Positions 1 to 6,649 are shown, numbered from the stretch's first letter. The stretch: 7,358 nt of DNA from Deltaproteobacteria bacterium (GCA_016875155.1 VGSD01000142.1:1-7358), one strand, 5' to 3'. Translations and numbers: made by a program. The notes: a model not told the origin generated them from the letters alone.

Positions 1-64
1 TGGGGACCCTCACCAGCCCCATCGAATCTTTTTCAATCCTGTATCTTTGATTTGAGCGAACCAT
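1..64 (-). CDS. fumC: Class II fumarate hydratase, N-terminal fragment (cut by left window edge)
   Basis: Reading leftward from the ATG at 62-64 gives 21 codons that stay open to the edge: MVRSNQRYRIEKDSMGLVRV then P. The stretch RIEKDSMG followed by a valine-proline is the typical opening of class II fumarases (E. coli FumC has SEKDSMG near its start). Related aspartases usually read RIE(E/K)D-L-G here, so fumarase is the better fit, but 21 residues cannot fully exclude aspartase. The enzyme hydrates fumarate to malate in the cytoplasm. The start is supported by a Shine-Dalgarno AAGGAG at 72-77, seven bases upstream. The gene follows the nitroreductase on the same strand after a 50-bp gap, so the two may share a transcript. 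The call fits the aconitase and succinate dehydrogenase genes nearby. Confidence 0.75.
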   Translation of the reverse strand, partial: MVRSNQRYRIEKDSMGLVRVP

Positions 65-114
65 ATTTTGTCTCCTTTATGAAGTCCTTACTGATGGACT
101 CTTGGCTCTTCACC

Positions 115-870
115 TCAGACTTTGCCCACGGAAGCCATATAAATGACAAACTCCTCCTCTCCATCAAGGCGGAGCAGCTGGTCCATTGCTTCCTGGTCAT
201 AGGCGGCAACCGCGCAAGTCGCTGCATGAATGGCTTCACAGGCGAGGTAGAGGTTCTGACAGACATGCCCTGCATCCATGGCGATGACTCTGTGGGCTGC
301 CAGTCCATAACGCCATTCCATCCGGTAAGGAATAGTTGTCCAGACGAAGGTCAGTGAACCGTTTCCCGGATACGGCTGGTTGAATGACGCTTTGATCATT
401 TTGCCTGAAAGATTTTTTTCTGAGAACTCAAAGAGTAGTTGGTGAGAAAGCGGCAAATACCGATAAACTCCAGAATCGAGCCCTTCCACATTGAGCACAA
501 CGAGGTAGGTTTCAAGGGCATGACGGCACCCTGCTGATGGCACGGTCCGATAGGCATGTCCCCAGTCAGGTTCTCCCCGGACTCCTTGAGTTGCCCAAAG
601 AAGAAAAGAGACCTCCTCGAGCGAAAGAGGCTCTTTTTTATACATACGACGGCTCTCCCGGTTCCTGATGGCTAAGATAAGATCCATCTTAGGAATCTGT
701 TTCCACTCGCTTGGTTTCTTCAGATCAATTCGCAATGCATCGGCTGGATAGGACTTTTCAATAGGGGGAGGATCGATCCCTCTGTTCTGATCGGTTTGGG
801 AGAAGTCGACTCGCTTTCGGATGCTATCTTTTAGAAAACTTCTGTAGTGTCGCAATTGGTCTTTGTCCAT
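115..870 (-). CDS. SagB/ThcOx-type nitroreductase family protein (FMN oxidoreductase)
   Basis: This 251-aa protein has the full length of stand-alone SagB-type nitroreductases. Residues 1-60 form the family's usual polar leader, with FLKDSIR, DFSQTDQNRG and a PPP-I-E segment. The FMN-binding nitroreductase fold starts near residue 63 with AIRNRESRRMY (67-77). LLWATQGV (90-97) and RTVPSAGCRHALETYLVV (108-125) follow, the latter being the strongest family signature. GVYRY and a C-terminal segment ending in VIYMASVGKV complete the fold. Well-studied relatives oxidise azolines to azoles in thiazole/oxazole-modified peptides, but no cyclodehydratase or precursor peptide is visible here. The substrate of this lone protein is therefore unknown, and azole synthesis should not be assumed. 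A strong AAGGAGGG lies at 884-891, 13 bases from the ATG, which is long spacing; I see no better start between them. It is the upstream partner of the fumarase gene. Confidence 0.85.
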   Translation of the reverse strand: MDKDQLRHYRSFLKDSIRKRVDFSQTDQNRGIDPPPIEKSYPADALRIDLKKPSEWKQIPKMDLILAIRNRESRRMYKKEPLSLEEVSFLLWATQGVRGEPDWGHAYRTVPSAGCRHALETYLVVLNVEGLDSGVYRYLPLSHQLLFEFSEKNLSGKMIKASFNQPYPGNGSLTFVWTTIPYRMEWRYGLAAHRVIAMDAGHVCQNLYLACEAIHAATCAVAAYDQEAMDQLLRLDGEEEFVIYMASVGKV

Positions 871-922
871 CTCGAGGTCAGGTCCCTCCTTCTATTTCAA
901 GCAAACTCTTTTCCTATTTCAT

Positions 923-950
923 AGGTTATCACATTTTGATTCTTATTCAA
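923..950 (-). promoter_or_regulatory. Possible sigma-70-like promoter for the nitroreductase-fumarase pair
   Basis: On the minus strand, TTGAAT (945-950) and TAACCT (923-928) are 16 bp apart in an AT-rich spacer upstream of the nitroreductase start. Both boxes are imperfect, so this is a weak call. The surrounding divergent spacer (871-1052) contains no gene that I can see. Confidence 0.3.
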
Positions 951-1006
951 TATTTTTCTCAACGTCACGGAATTCTTAGCCGGTGGGAGAGGTAAAGCTG
1001 TTAAAT

Positions 1007-1035
1007 TTGACCTTGGCCTTCCCTTTATGTATCCT
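1007..1035 (+). promoter_or_regulatory. Putative sigma-70-like promoter for the small membrane protein
   Basis: TTGACC (1007-1012) and TATCCT (1030-1035) are separated by exactly 17 bp. The expected transcription start near 1042 lies only about 11 bases before the ATG at 1053. No clear Shine-Dalgarno sequence is present, so the mRNA may be almost leaderless. This is inferred from consensus resemblance only. Confidence 0.45.
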
Positions 1036-1052
1036 GTTAGTAACGAACTCCC

Positions 1053-1382
1053 ATGGATGAACAACGAAGGCAACTCAAGCTCATCATATTGCTCATGTTA
1101 CTCATGCTTGGGGTCATTTGCAGCACTTTGATCTCCTCCCAGCGTTCGCTAACGGGGATAAATGATTTAGATGGCATCATCGGTGTGGTGCTCGGTCTGT
1201 TTATCTGCTCTCATCCCGCTGCCAATCTGGTCGATCTGTTTTTTTACAAGCGAGGAGTTCGAGGTCAGTTTTCATCGAGTCGATCCATCGTTTTGTGGAT
1301 AGCCCTGAACACGTTGGTCTTGCTCATCGGTGGAATCGTCATTTTCACCGGGACAACACGATTTATCGGTAGAACAGGTTAA
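1053..1382 (+). CDS. Small three-helix membrane protein of unknown function
   Basis: This 109-aa protein is not one I recognise. It shows three hydrophobic segments, roughly residues 8-29, 41-64 and 79-101. The positive N-terminus (RRQLK) and the KRGVRG cluster after the second segment suggest the N-terminus and the second loop are cytoplasmic and the C-terminus is outside. The end of the second helix carries a distinctive SHPAANLVDLFFY stretch (53-65). No signal-peptidase site or catalytic motif is visible. A good promoter spacing upstream and coding through an otherwise ordinary stretch support it as real, although the ribosome binding site is poor. It sits 136 bp ahead of aconitase on the same strand. 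Three helices and one histidine (H54) recall a succinate dehydrogenase anchor in outline, but the sequence shows no anchor motif, so I do not call it sdhC. Confidence 0.65.
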   Translation: MDEQRRQLKLIILLMLLMLGVICSTLISSQRSLTGINDLDGIIGVVLGLFICSHPAANLVDLFFYKRGVRGQFSSSRSIVLWIALNTLVLLIGGIVIFTGTTRFIGRTG

Positions 1383-1398
1383 ACATAGAAACACAGGC

Positions 1399-1443
1399 TG
1401 GCTCTTCGTTGACAAAGTAGAGAGCCATCCTTTATCATTTTTT
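1399..1443 (+). terminator. Weak hairpin with T-rich tail after the membrane protein gene
   Basis: TGGCTCT (1399-1405) and AGAGCCA (1421-1427) can form a 7-bp stem with a 15-base loop, followed by a T-rich run through 1443. The long loop makes it a weak intrinsic terminator. It overlaps the putative aconitase promoter, so one of the two calls may be wrong. Confidence 0.35.
1409..1438 (+). promoter_or_regulatory. Putative sigma-70-like promoter for aconitase (and possibly sdhAB)
   Basis: A perfect -35 box TTGACA (1409-1414) is followed after 18 bp by TATCAT (1433-1438), which matches five of six bases of the -10 consensus. Transcription would begin near 1445, giving a leader of about 75 bases before the ATG at 1519. 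No other promoter of this quality was seen before sdhA. Confidence 0.5.
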
Positions 1444-1518
1444 AAAGTTCATAGAAAAACCAAACTTTTGGATGACACAGATTAGTAAGAGATGACAAGG
1501 ATATGCGAAAGGTGATCC

Positions 1519-3450
1519 ATGGGAAAGAATATTGTTCAAAAAATATTTGAGCTTCATCGGGTGACGGGAAGCCTTAAAGCCAACGGCGACATTGCCATCT
1601 CCATTGACCAGACCCTGACACAGGATGCTACGGGCACGATGGCTTATCTCCAGTTCGAGGCCATGGGGATTCCGAGGGTGAAGACCAAACTTTCCATCAG
1701 CTACGTGGACCACAACATGCTCCAGACGGGTTTTGAGAATGCAGATGATCATCGGTTTCTTCAGACCTTTGCGGCAAAGTATGGGATTCTCTTTTCCAAA
1801 CCCGGCAACGGCATCTGCCACCAGGTCCATCTGGAACGGTTTGCCAAACCCGGAGTCACCCTTCTTGGTTCTGACAGCCACACGCCCAATGCAGGCGCTA
1901 TGGGAATGATCGCCATTGGCGCTGGAGGCCTCGATGTAGCCATTGCCATGGCAGGAGGGCCCTACCACCTCAAGATGCCGGAGGTTGTCCTGGTGAGGTT
2001 GAAGGGAAGGCTGGGCCCGTGGGTTTCTTCAAAGGATATCATTCTCGAACTTCTCAGGCGTTTGACTGTCAAAGGGGGTGTGGGGAAGATCTTCGAATTC
2101 GGAGGCCTGGGTGTGAAGACGCTCTCCATTCCGGAGCGGGCAACGATTGCCAATCTGGGAGCCGAGCTTGGAGCCACGACCACGATTTTCCCAAGCGATG
2201 GAAAGACCCTCGAATTTTTAAGAGCCCAGAAAAGAGAGAAAGACTGGGTTCCTCTCAAAGCCGATCCAGACGCCTGCTATGATGAACTTATAGAGATCGA
2301 TCTCCGCACATTGGAACCCATGGTCGCTCAACCTTCAAGTCCAGACAGGGTTGTTCCAGTGAGAGAAGTGGCAGGGAGAGAGGTACAACAGGTATGCATC
2401 GGAAGTTGCAACAATTCTTCCTATGTGGATCTGATGAGTGTCGCAAAGATCCTAAAAGGCAAGAAGATCCACCCGAATGTCAGTCTCACGATCACCCCCG
2501 GGTCGAAACAGGCCTTTGAGATGATCGCAAAAAGCGGAGCCCTAACAGACTTGATCCAGTCAGGGGCTCGAATCCTCGAATCAGCTTGCGGTCCTTGCAT
2601 TGGAATGGGGCAGGCTCCTCCATCCGATGCGATCTCCATCCGGACGATGAACCGGAATTTCCCGGGCCGTAGCGGAACACCTGATGATCAGGTCTATCTG
2701 GCAAGTCCGTATGTTGCATGTGCCTGCGCATTAAAAGGTGTGATCACAGATCCGAGAAGGCTGGGAATGAATCCCCCGCGGATTCCTATGCCCAAGAAAT
2801 TTTTAATCGATGGCAGCATGATCCTTGCTCCTTCCAAGAATCCCAAAGATGTCGTCATCGAGAGGGGCCCAAACATCAAACCCCTTCCCAAGCGGGGGCC
2901 TCTGGAGGATGTGATGAAGGGAGCAGTGCTTTTAAAGGTGGGAGATGATATTACGACTGACCACATCCTCCCTGCAGGAGCAAGAGTGCTTCCCCTGCGT
3001 TCCAATATCCCCGCCATTTCAAAGCATCTTTTTGAGAGACTGGACCCTGATTTTTTTAAGAAAGCTAAGGAATCGGGTGGCGGGTTTGTGGTTGGAGGCG
3101 GGAATTATGGCCAGGGATCGAGCCGTGAACATGCGGCGATGGCCCCTATGTTTGTTGGTGTCCTGGCTATTATCACCAAGTCGTATGCGCGTATTCACCG
3201 AAGCAACCTGATCAACTTTGGGATTCTTCCCTTGACCTTTAAAGAGGAGGAGGAGATTGAGAGGGTTGACCAGGGAGATCAACTCAGGATTGAGAAGGTG
3301 CGAGAATGCCTCAAGGTCAATGGATCATTGATGGTTCATAATGTGACAAAGGGAAGGGAGTTCGAAGTTTTACACGGGCTGAACCAGAGAGAAATTGAGA
3401 TTCTCCTTGCCGGAGGATTGCTCAATTATACTCGAAAAAAAAGTGTCTAA
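1519..3450 (+). CDS. Aconitate hydratase, Aquifex-type (single-chain, about 640 aa)
   Basis: This 643-aa enzyme interconverts citrate and isocitrate in the cytoplasmic TCA cycle. It has the aconitase order of a large LeuC-like catalytic part (about 1-410), a linker, and a LeuD-like swivel domain (about 455-630). It is shorter than AcnA or AcnB of E. coli (near 890 and 865 aa) and matches the Aquifex-type/mitochondrial-like subfamily. Visible signatures are LLGSDSHTPNAGAMGM, the [4Fe-4S] ligands C297 (in GSCNNS), C357 and C360 (CGPCIG), NRNFPGRSG, GDDITTDHILPAGA, and the swivel-domain SSREHAA (S534-H538) with ARIHRSNLINFGILPL. Most aconitases read GSCTNS where this has GSCNNS. The start has an AAAGGTG ribosome site at 1508-1514. 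Isopropylmalate isomerase is unlikely because that is usually two separate subunits and lacks the NRNFPGR context. The sdhA start lies 137 bp downstream, so cotranscription is plausible. Confidence 0.93.
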   Translation: MGKNIVQKIFELHRVTGSLKANGDIAISIDQTLTQDATGTMAYLQFEAMGIPRVKTKLSISYVDHNMLQTGFENADDHRFLQTFAAKYGILFSKPGNGICHQVHLERFAKPGVTLLGSDSHTPNAGAMGMIAIGAGGLDVAIAMAGGPYHLKMPEVVLVRLKGRLGPWVSSKDIILELLRRLTVKGGVGKIFEFGGLGVKTLSIPERATIANLGAELGATTTIFPSDGKTLEFLRAQKREKDWVPLKADPDACYDELIEIDLRTLEPMVAQPSSPDRVVPVREVAGREVQQVCIGSCNNSSYVDLMSVAKILKGKKIHPNVSLTITPGSKQAFEMIAKSGALTDLIQSGARILESACGPCIGMGQAPPSDAISIRTMNRNFPGRSGTPDDQVYLASPYVACACALKGVITDPRRLGMNPPRIPMPKKFLIDGSMILAPSKNPKDVVIERGPNIKPLPKRGPLEDVMKGAVLLKVGDDITTDHILPAGARVLPLRSNIPAISKHLFERLDPDFFKKAKESGGGFVVGGGNYGQGSSREHAAMAPMFVGVLAIITKSYARIHRSNLINFGILPLTFKEEEEIERVDQGDQLRIEKVRECLKVNGSLMVHNVTKGREFEVLHGLNQREIEILLAGGLLNYTRKKSV

Positions 3451-3479
3451 AGTTTAAAGTGATCTAAAGTGCCTAAAGT
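3446..3479 (+). repeat. Short tandem CTAAAGT-type repeats over the aconitase stop codon
   Basis: Four near-copies of a (C)TAAAGT core occur in succession: TCTAAAGT (3446-3453), TTAAAGT (3454-3460), GATCTAAAGT (3461-3470) and GCCTAAAGT (3471-3479). The aconitase stop codon (3448-3450) lies inside the first copy. Spacing is 7 to 10 bases, too short and irregular for CRISPR. The function is unknown. Confidence 0.7.
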
Positions 3480-3506
3480 TACATTAAATAACGGCGTCAT
3501 AAAATG

Positions 3507-3572
3507 TTAAAACGTAGGGCAGGGCTTTAGCCCTGCTTAAAGCAAGCCTAAAGGCTTGCCCTACAGTTTTAA
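3507..3572. repeat. 66-bp double-hairpin palindromic element with inverted ends (MITE/REP-like)
   Basis: The outer ends TTAAAAC-GTAGG (3507-3518) and CCTAC-A-GTTTTAA (3560-3572) are inverted repeats of 12 bp with one bulged A at 3565. Between them are two perfect 7-bp hairpins with 4-base loops. The first is GCAGGGC/GCCCTGC (3519-3536, loop TTTA) and the second is GCAAGCC/GGCTTGC (3542-3559, loop TAAA), separated by TTAAA. Together they would fold as a three-way junction. No target-site duplication is evident. Such short structured elements are usually non-autonomous and dispersed. The right end is 15 bases before the sdhA start. Confidence 0.75.
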
Positions 3573-3587
3573 AACGCTTTTTTCAAC

Positions 3588-5312
3588 ATGAACTTCACCC
3601 ATGACATTCTTATTGTTGGAGCGGGGCTAGCAGGTCTTCGTGCTGCTGTGGAGTGTGTGGGCCAGGCTGACGTGGCGGTGGTAAGCAAGGTTCTTCCAAC
3701 GCGGTCCCATTCGGGCGCAGCCCAGGGAGGGATTACAGCCGCCCTTGGAAATGAGGAGGAGGATCACTGGGAATGGCATCTTTTCGATACGGTCAAGGGG
3801 GGTGATTACCTCGGTGATCAGGATGCCATCGAGATCATGGTCAGGGATGCTCCTCGGGTCATCTATGAACTGGAGCATATGGGCGTTCCTTTCAGTCGCA
3901 CTCCAGAGGGGAAGATCGCCCAGAGAAACTTCGGAGGACATACAAGAGATTACGGAAAGAAACCAGTAAAGCGAGCCTGTTATGCTGCGGATCGAACAGG
4001 AAGGGTTGCCCTTGATACCCTCTATGACCAATGCCTTCGCCATAGCGTGAAATTCTATCCCGAGAATTATGCCCTCTCACTTGTTTTTTTTGAAAAGAAA
4101 TGTGCAGGAGTGGTGACTTATGATCTTCCAACAGGCGAACTTCATTTACTTCAGGCCAAGGCTGTCCTGCTTGCAACTGGCGGATGCGGAAGACTCTATC
4201 AGACCACTTCGAATGGTTTTGCCTCGACCGGAGATGGGATAAGCCTGGCCTTCCGATCAAGCATCCCGCTTGAGGATATGGAATTCGTTCAATTCCATCC
4301 TACCGGGCTATATCCCTTGGGCATCCTGGTGAGTGAAGCCGCAAGAGGCGAAGGCGGCATTTTAAGAAACCGGTTAGGTGAACGGTTTATGGAGCGGTAT
4401 GCCCCCACAGTGAAGGATTTAGCAGCGAGGGATGTCGTTTCAAGAGCCATCCTTACTGAAGTTCGGGAAAGAAGAGGGATTGGTGAAAAGGATTATGTTC
4501 ACCTCGACCTGACCCACCTTGGAGAAGAGAAGATTGAGAAACGGCTTTGGGAGATCGCCTCTTTTGCAAGAATCTATCTGGGAGTCGATCCTGTCTACGA
4601 ACCCATTCCGGTTCAACCCACCTGCCATTATATCATGGGAGGCATTCCGACAGATGTGAATGGGCGGGTCCTTAAAGACGAGAAAGGATCGATTGCTCCC
4701 GGACTTTATGCGGCCGGAGAGTGTGCCTGCGTTTCGGTCCACGGTGCCAATCGGCTTGGCTGTAACTCCCTTCTCGATCTTCTCGTTTTCGGAAGAAGAA
4801 GCGGAATGGCAATGAAAAGAGATGTCGTTGAGTATAAACATGGTTCGCTCTCTGCGGAACCGATGAAAAGAATAGAATCGAGAGTAAAAGACCTGCTGGA
4901 GCATAGAGGCAAAGAGAAAGTCGGCCCTCTCCGCCAGAGGATGCAATCGGTGATGATGGAATACGGATCGGTCTTCCGGAATGACGAAGGTTTAAAAAAG
5001 GGGATTGAGGAGATCCGTTCCCTGAAAGACCGATACAAAGAGATCGGGGTTTCCGATCAAAGGAAGGCCTTCAATTATGAGTTGATGGAGGCCATTGAAC
5101 TTGGACATCAACTCGCCCTCTCAGAGGCGATCCTCTTAAGCGCCCTACATCGCAGGGAAAGCAGGGGGGCTCACTGGCGTGAAGACTTTCCTCAGAGGGC
5201 GGATCGGTACTATCTGAAACATTCTCTCATCTTTCCAACGGTTAAGGGACCGGAGGTGAGATATAAGCCTGTAAAGATCACGAAGTTTCAACCGAAAGCA
5301 AGGGTGTATTGA
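3588..5312 (+). CDS. sdhA: Succinate dehydrogenase/fumarate reductase flavoprotein subunit
   Basis: This 574-aa subunit oxidises succinate to fumarate (or the reverse) with covalently bound FAD. The N-terminal dinucleotide motif is GAGLAG (G11, G13, G16), and H41 in [12 protein letters not shown] is the FAD-linking histidine. Active-site residues known from E. coli SdhA are all present: H237 (FHPTG), R281 (ARDVVSRA, the proton-transfer arginine), H347 (PTCHYIMGG) and R389 ([12 protein letters not shown]). FAD-contacting E378 (AAGECA) is also present. The capping domain and a C-terminal helical domain (about 430-574) complete a full-length chain. The enzyme works as a complex with the iron-sulfur subunit encoded 109 bp downstream. 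The start fits the family (the GxGxxG motif begins at residue 11), but the sequence before it, CTTTTTTCAAC, has no Shine-Dalgarno. Direction in the cell (succinate oxidation or fumarate reduction) cannot be decided from sequence. Confidence 0.95.
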   Translation: MNFTHDILIVGAGLAGLRAAVECVGQADVAVVSKVLPTRSHSGAAQGGITAALGNEEEDHWEWHLFDTVKGGDYLGDQDAIEIMVRDAPRVIYELEHMGVPFSRTPEGKIAQRNFGGHTRDYGKKPVKRACYAADRTGRVALDTLYDQCLRHSVKFYPENYALSLVFFEKKCAGVVTYDLPTGELHLLQAKAVLLATGGCGRLYQTTSNGFASTGDGISLAFRSSIPLEDMEFVQFHPTGLYPLGILVSEAARGEGGILRNRLGERFMERYAPTVKDLAARDVVSRAILTEVRERRGIGEKDYVHLDLTHLGEEKIEKRLWEIASFARIYLGVDPVYEPIPVQPTCHYIMGGIPTDVNGRVLKDEKGSIAPGLYAAGECACVSVHGANRLGCNSLLDLLVFGRRSGMAMKRDVVEYKHGSLSAEPMKRIESRVKDLLEHRGKEKVGPLRQRMQSVMMEYGSVFRNDEGLKKGIEEIRSLKDRYKEIGVSDQRKAFNYELMEAIELGHQLALSEAILLSALHRRESRGAHWREDFPQRADRYYLKHSLIFPTVKGPEVRYKPVKITKFQPKARVY

Positions 5313-5320
5313 AAATGGAG

Positions 5321-5401
5321 ATCAGGCAATCAGGAAATCAGGTTATCAGGAAAAACCGAGATGTTTTGACCTGATATTCTGATATCCTGATCATCTGATA
5401 C
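5321..5401. repeat. 8-bp ATCAGG tandem units arranged as a long inverted repeat
   Basis: The left arm is four 8-bp units, ATCAGG plus two variable bases (5321-5352). The right arm is four complementary units, (C/T)CTGAT plus two bases (5370-5401). The arms pair over about 30 bp with few mismatches, mostly at the variable positions, around a 19-base loop (5351-5369). The array fills most of the spacer between sdhA and sdhB. It ends five bases before the GGAG (5406-5409) ribosome site of sdhB. Confidence 0.85.
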
Positions 5402-5421
5402 CCTTGGAGTGAAAAACCTCA

Positions 5422-6129
5422 ATGCTCGTCAAATTAAAGATCTTCCGTTTTGATCCTGAGAAGGATGAAAAGCCCTACTATCAGACCTTTGAGGTGGAGG
5501 CTGATCCTATAGATCGGCTCCTGGACTGTCTCAATCGAATCCGCTGGGAGCAGGACCCGACCCTCTCCTTTCGGATGTCCTGTGGCCATGGGGTCTGCGG
5601 ATCGGATGGGATGAGGATCAATGGCATCTGTGGATTGGCTTGTCAGATGTTGGTACGGAATTTTAAGGAAGAGGTTCTCATCGAACCCCTTCCTGTCTTC
5701 AACGTGGTGAGAGACCTGGTGGTGGACCTTGGTTCCTTTTTTGAAAAGTATTACTCCATCAAACCCTATCTGATCACCAGGACGCCGCCATCGGACGGAG
5801 AGCGAAAACAGTCTCCGGAGGAATATGAACGGTTCGAAGAAGCGATTCGATGTATCCTCTGCGGTTGCTGTACAGCCTCCTGTCCGGTCAATCAGAATAA
5901 AGAAACAGAAAATTATGTGGGGCCTGCTGCCCTGGTGCGGGCCTTCCGTTATCTTTTCGATTCAAGGGACGAGGCTTCCGAAGAGAGAATGGCCTTGCTG
6001 GACCATAAAGATCGAGCCTGGGGGTGCCAGACCCAGTGGAAATGTACAGAGGTCTGTCCCAAGGAGATTCCGGTGACAAAACAGATCGGCCAGATCAAAA
6101 AACGGATTTATGAGACTAAAAATAGATAA
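5422..6129 (+). CDS. sdhB: Succinate dehydrogenase/fumarate reductase iron-sulfur subunit
   Basis: This 235-aa protein passes electrons from the flavoprotein toward quinone through three clusters. The N-terminal ferredoxin domain holds the [2Fe-2S] ligands C54, C59, D62 and C74 (CGHGVCGSDG ... GLAC); aspartate as third ligand is as in E. coli SdhB. The C-terminal domain holds the [4Fe-4S] ligands C144, C147, C150 and C154 (CILCGCCTASCP) and the [3Fe-4S] ligands C202, C208 and C212 (CQTQWKCTEVCP). The tryptophan and histidine that help bind ubiquinone in E. coli SdhB (W164, H207) are absent: the segment after the first CP is VNQNKETENYVGPA, and Q203 follows C202. This suggests menaquinone or another acceptor. 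The ribosome site is GGAG at 5406-5409, 12 bases from the ATG. No sdhC or sdhD follows; the next gene is on the opposite strand. Confidence 0.94.
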   Translation: MLVKLKIFRFDPEKDEKPYYQTFEVEADPIDRLLDCLNRIRWEQDPTLSFRMSCGHGVCGSDGMRINGICGLACQMLVRNFKEEVLIEPLPVFNVVRDLVVDLGSFFEKYYSIKPYLITRTPPSDGERKQSPEEYERFEEAIRCILCGCCTASCPVNQNKETENYVGPAALVRAFRYLFDSRDEASEERMALLDHKDRAWGCQTQWKCTEVCPKEIPVTKQIGQIKKRIYETKNR

Positions 6130-6153
6130 AAAGAAATTCTCCGTTATTTCTTT
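6130..6153. terminator. AT-rich hairpin between convergent genes, possible bidirectional terminator
   Basis: AAAGAAAT (6130-6137) and ATTTCTTT (6146-6153) form an 8-bp stem with an 8-base loop, right after the sdhB stop and overlapping the last codons of the convergent gene. The downstream tract is T-rich on the plus strand and moderately so on the minus. The stem has only two G-C pairs' worth of GC content or fewer, so it is weak. Confidence 0.3.
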
Positions 6154-6596
6154 CTTCCAGGGATGGGTATTTCAAGATACTCCCCTGTCTTTGTGAGTAA
6201 CTGGCGGATATTTTTTAATCCAGCGTATACGACAAAAATTCTTAGATTATTAGATTTGGGATCTGTGGGAAAGATAAAAAAGCCCTGGCGTTTCAAATCA
6301 AAACTCATACATGATCCCAACAATACTTCTCCATCTGCAAATGTCACTTCTAATAATGACCCGTAAGGACTTTCTCCTTCTCTATATCCCTTTCGTTCAA
6401 CATATTGCGGAACTCCCTTGAAATCCCGAACCACGAAAACGGCCTTCAATTGATTAATAATAATCTCCATTGGTTTGTCGTGGGGCTTATCTATGGGTGT
6501 CACATGAAATCGATCCTTATTCGGGAAGAAGTCGATCGTCGTACCCTTTAACAGTTTACCGTTAACATATCGAACCACAACCTTAATCCGTTCCAT
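6144..6596 (-). CDS. Conserved hypothetical protein with internal duplication (DUF6982-like)
   Basis: This 150-aa soluble protein has two similar halves. Residues 5-58 open with KVVVRYVNGKLLKG and continue with FFPNKDRFHVTPI. Residues 82-133 open with LEVTFADGEVLLG and continue with GFFIFPTD, then a closing hydrophobic strand. The shared pattern is strand, [NA]-(D)G-x-(L/V)-L-x-G, strand, aromatic-x-x-P, strand, which suggests two small beta-barrel-like domains. From memory this resembles DUF6982, a family of unknown role; that match was not checked. No catalytic motif, signal peptide or membrane segment is visible. The start has a GGGGAG ribosome site at about 6605-6610 and a putative promoter just upstream, so it is probably transcribed on its own. 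It converges on sdhB with only 14 bp between the stop codons. Confidence 0.8.
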   Translation of the reverse strand: MERIKVVVRYVNGKLLKGTTIDFFPNKDRFHVTPIDKPHDKPMEIIINQLKAVFVVRDFKGVPQYVERKGYREGESPYGSLLEVTFADGEVLLGSCMSFDLKRQGFFIFPTDPKSNNLRIFVVYAGLKNIRQLLTKTGEYLEIPIPGRKK

Positions 6597-6619
6597 CAGT
6601 CACTCCCCTCTGCGAACTC

Positions 6620-6649
6620 AATGTAAAGGGTTATGAATGACTCTGTCAA
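6620..6649 (-). promoter_or_regulatory. Putative sigma-70-like promoter for the duplicated-domain protein
   Basis: On the minus strand, a perfect TTGACA (6644-6649) is followed after 18 bp by TACATT (6620-6625), four of six -10 matches. Transcription would start near 6613, giving a leader of about 17 bases that just includes the GGGGAG ribosome site before the ATG at 6594-6596. Confidence 0.5.

Noticed and set aside
52..357. Open frame on the plus strand at the left end
   Set aside because: It lies antisense to the nitroreductase and fumarase start, both of which have recognisable family motifs and ribosome sites.
1053..1382. Calling the membrane protein sdhC
   Set aside because: Only size and helix count agree; it lies upstream of aconitase, not next to sdhA, and no anchor signature is visible.
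1435..1968. 177-codon minus-strand frame opposite the aconitase start
   Set aside because: Its sequence has no family resemblance and it is the antisense shadow of a well-conserved aconitase coding region.
4440..4946. 168-codon minus-strand frame inside sdhA
   Set aside because: Antisense to conserved flavoprotein motifs (H347, R389), with no ribosome site or recognisable domain.
5321..5401. Possible CRISPR array
   Set aside because: Units are 8 bp and contiguous with no spacers, and the second half is inverted, so this is not CRISPR.
6163..6366. 67-codon plus-strand frame after sdhB
   Set aside because: Antisense to the duplicated-domain protein, whose internal repeat, ribosome site and promoter support the minus strand.
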